Of a stretch of 64,000 nt of DNA, positions 62,966 through 64,000 are shown piece by piece (positions within the stretch are counted from its first letter, which is position 1; every line of letters begins with the position of its first letter). The notes under the pieces were generated by a model, which worked only from the letters and a program-made list of their open reading frames with translations, was not told the DNA's origin and did no database searches. The stretch is taken from positions 26,051 through 90,050 of the forward strand of contig CANFOL010000007.1 of the NCBI GenBank assembly GCA_947448695.1, written 5' to 3'. A program made the translations under genes and the position numbers. Source of the DNA: Burkholderiaceae bacterium. Lineage in GTDB: Bacteria; Pseudomonadota; Gammaproteobacteria; Burkholderiales; Burkholderiaceae.

Positions 62966-63790
62966 ATGGAAAGTAAATGGATTGAAGTAAGTCCTGGGGT
63001 AAATTTGTACTCCCAGATACATGACTTTACGGACCCTTGGATAGTGGCACCAACCATTGTGATGGTGCACGGTTTTGCAGAGAGTTCTGCAGCTTGGTAT
63101 GCTTGGATTCCAATGTTGGCCAGAAACTATCGAGTTATATTATTTGATATGAGAGGTTTTGGTAAATCTACGCCAATGGCACAGGACTTTGCATGGAGTA
63201 TGGACCGCTTATTAGATGATATATCTGCAGTAGCCCAGCATTATTCGTTAGATCAGTTTCATTTAATTGGCGCAAAGAGTGGCGGTTCGCTAGTACTGCA
63301 ATATGCTGCAAAGAATCCTGATAAAGTTATTTCGGTAGTTTCAGTCACTCCACCAGTGGTTGGTGCCCAGGCAGTGCCGGATTGGCTTGAGAAAATTCAA
63401 AATGAGGGAGTGAAGTCATGGGCAACTTCTACAATGCCAGGAAGACTTGGAAGTAATGCAAGCCCTAGGGAGATTGAATGGTGGGTTAACAATGTACAAG
63501 GCCTTACACCTGATGCAACCTTACTGGGATATTTAAACTGGGTTCCAAAATTAGATTTACGGGCAGAAGTTCTAAAAGTACTTTGCCCAACTTTAATTAT
63601 TACAACATCAGGAAGTGGTTTGCGAACGGTAAAAAGCGTTGAGGAATGGCAAAAAAAGATGCATCAATCTAGCCTGCTGGTCATCGAAGGAAATGCTTGG
63701 CATGCCGCCGCCGCTTATCCTGATCAATGTGCAGGGGCTGCTAAAGAGTTTCTAAACGAAGTTTCAGCGGAAAACGAAAAAAATTTGTAA
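62966..63790 (+). CDS. alpha/beta hydrolase-fold protein with non-canonical nucleophile elbow (GAKSGG)
   Basis: IVMVHGFAESSAAWYAW, FDMRGFGKS, LIGAKSGGSLVLQYAAKNP. Confidence 0.88.
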   Translation: MESKWIEVSPGVNLYSQIHDFTDPWIVAPTIVMVHGFAESSAAWYAWIPMLARNYRVILFDMRGFGKSTPMAQDFAWSMDRLLDDISAVAQHYSLDQFHLIGAKSGGSLVLQYAAKNPDKVISVVSVTPPVVGAQAVPDWLEKIQNEGVKSWATSTMPGRLGSNASPREIEWWVNNVQGLTPDATLLGYLNWVPKLDLRAEVLKVLCPTLIITTSGSGLRTVKSVEEWQKKMHQSSLLVIEGNAWHAAAAYPDQCAGAAKEFLNEVSAENEKNL

Positions 63791-63820
63791 TGACAAAGTA
63801 CCAAAAGGCTAAGAATGAAT

Positions 63821-63850
63821 AAAGGGTTAGGCAAAATGCGCTAACCCTTT
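63821..63850. terminator. perfect 10-bp stem inverted repeat between convergent hydrolase and tRNA; probable bidirectional terminator
   Basis: AAAGGGTTAG-gcaaaatgcg-CTAACCCTTT followed by aatttt. Confidence 0.7.
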
Positions 63851-63855
63851 AATTT

Positions 63856-63932
<77 letters not shown>

Positions 63933-64000
63933 GAACTTATAATTATATAGCTATTTTGACCGAATGGTCTAGTCCATAGTTTCACCGAGTGAATCATCAA

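Overview
The window is a compact, low-to-moderate-GC betaproteobacterial chromosome segment. Gene content and order look like Burkholderiaceae, probably Polynucleobacter-like; this is inference from protein families, no search was run. Nearly all of it is core housekeeping: uvrA, ssb, queF, ilvA, ubiE-ubiJ-ubiB, aspS, pyrC, rnpB, rplM-rpsI, argC, erpA, anmK, tyrS, ruvCAB, purH, dusB-fis, ubiH-like, pepP, amgK/murU-like, lptD-surA-pdxA-rsmA, gmhB, glyQS, lnt-corC-ybeY-miaB, sodC, and one tRNA-Met. I saw no mobile element, CRISPR array, defence island or prophage. The best candidates for a second look are: (1) a strong promoter, three-hairpin, terminator unit upstream of rplM-rpsI that looks like an undescribed ~100-nt sRNA with an anti-SD-like CUCCUCC stretch, and whose terminator hairpin contains the -35 box of the next promoter; (2) a 23-bp perfect palindrome upstream of dusB-fis whose core matches the Fis consensus; (3) two divergent, mirror-image Bug-receptor + alpha/beta-hydrolase pairs, one hydrolase having Lys in place of the nucleophilic Ser; (4) a miaB-ybeY junction lacking the usual phoH/ybeZ; (5) an ssb terminator embedded in the conserved 3' end of queF.
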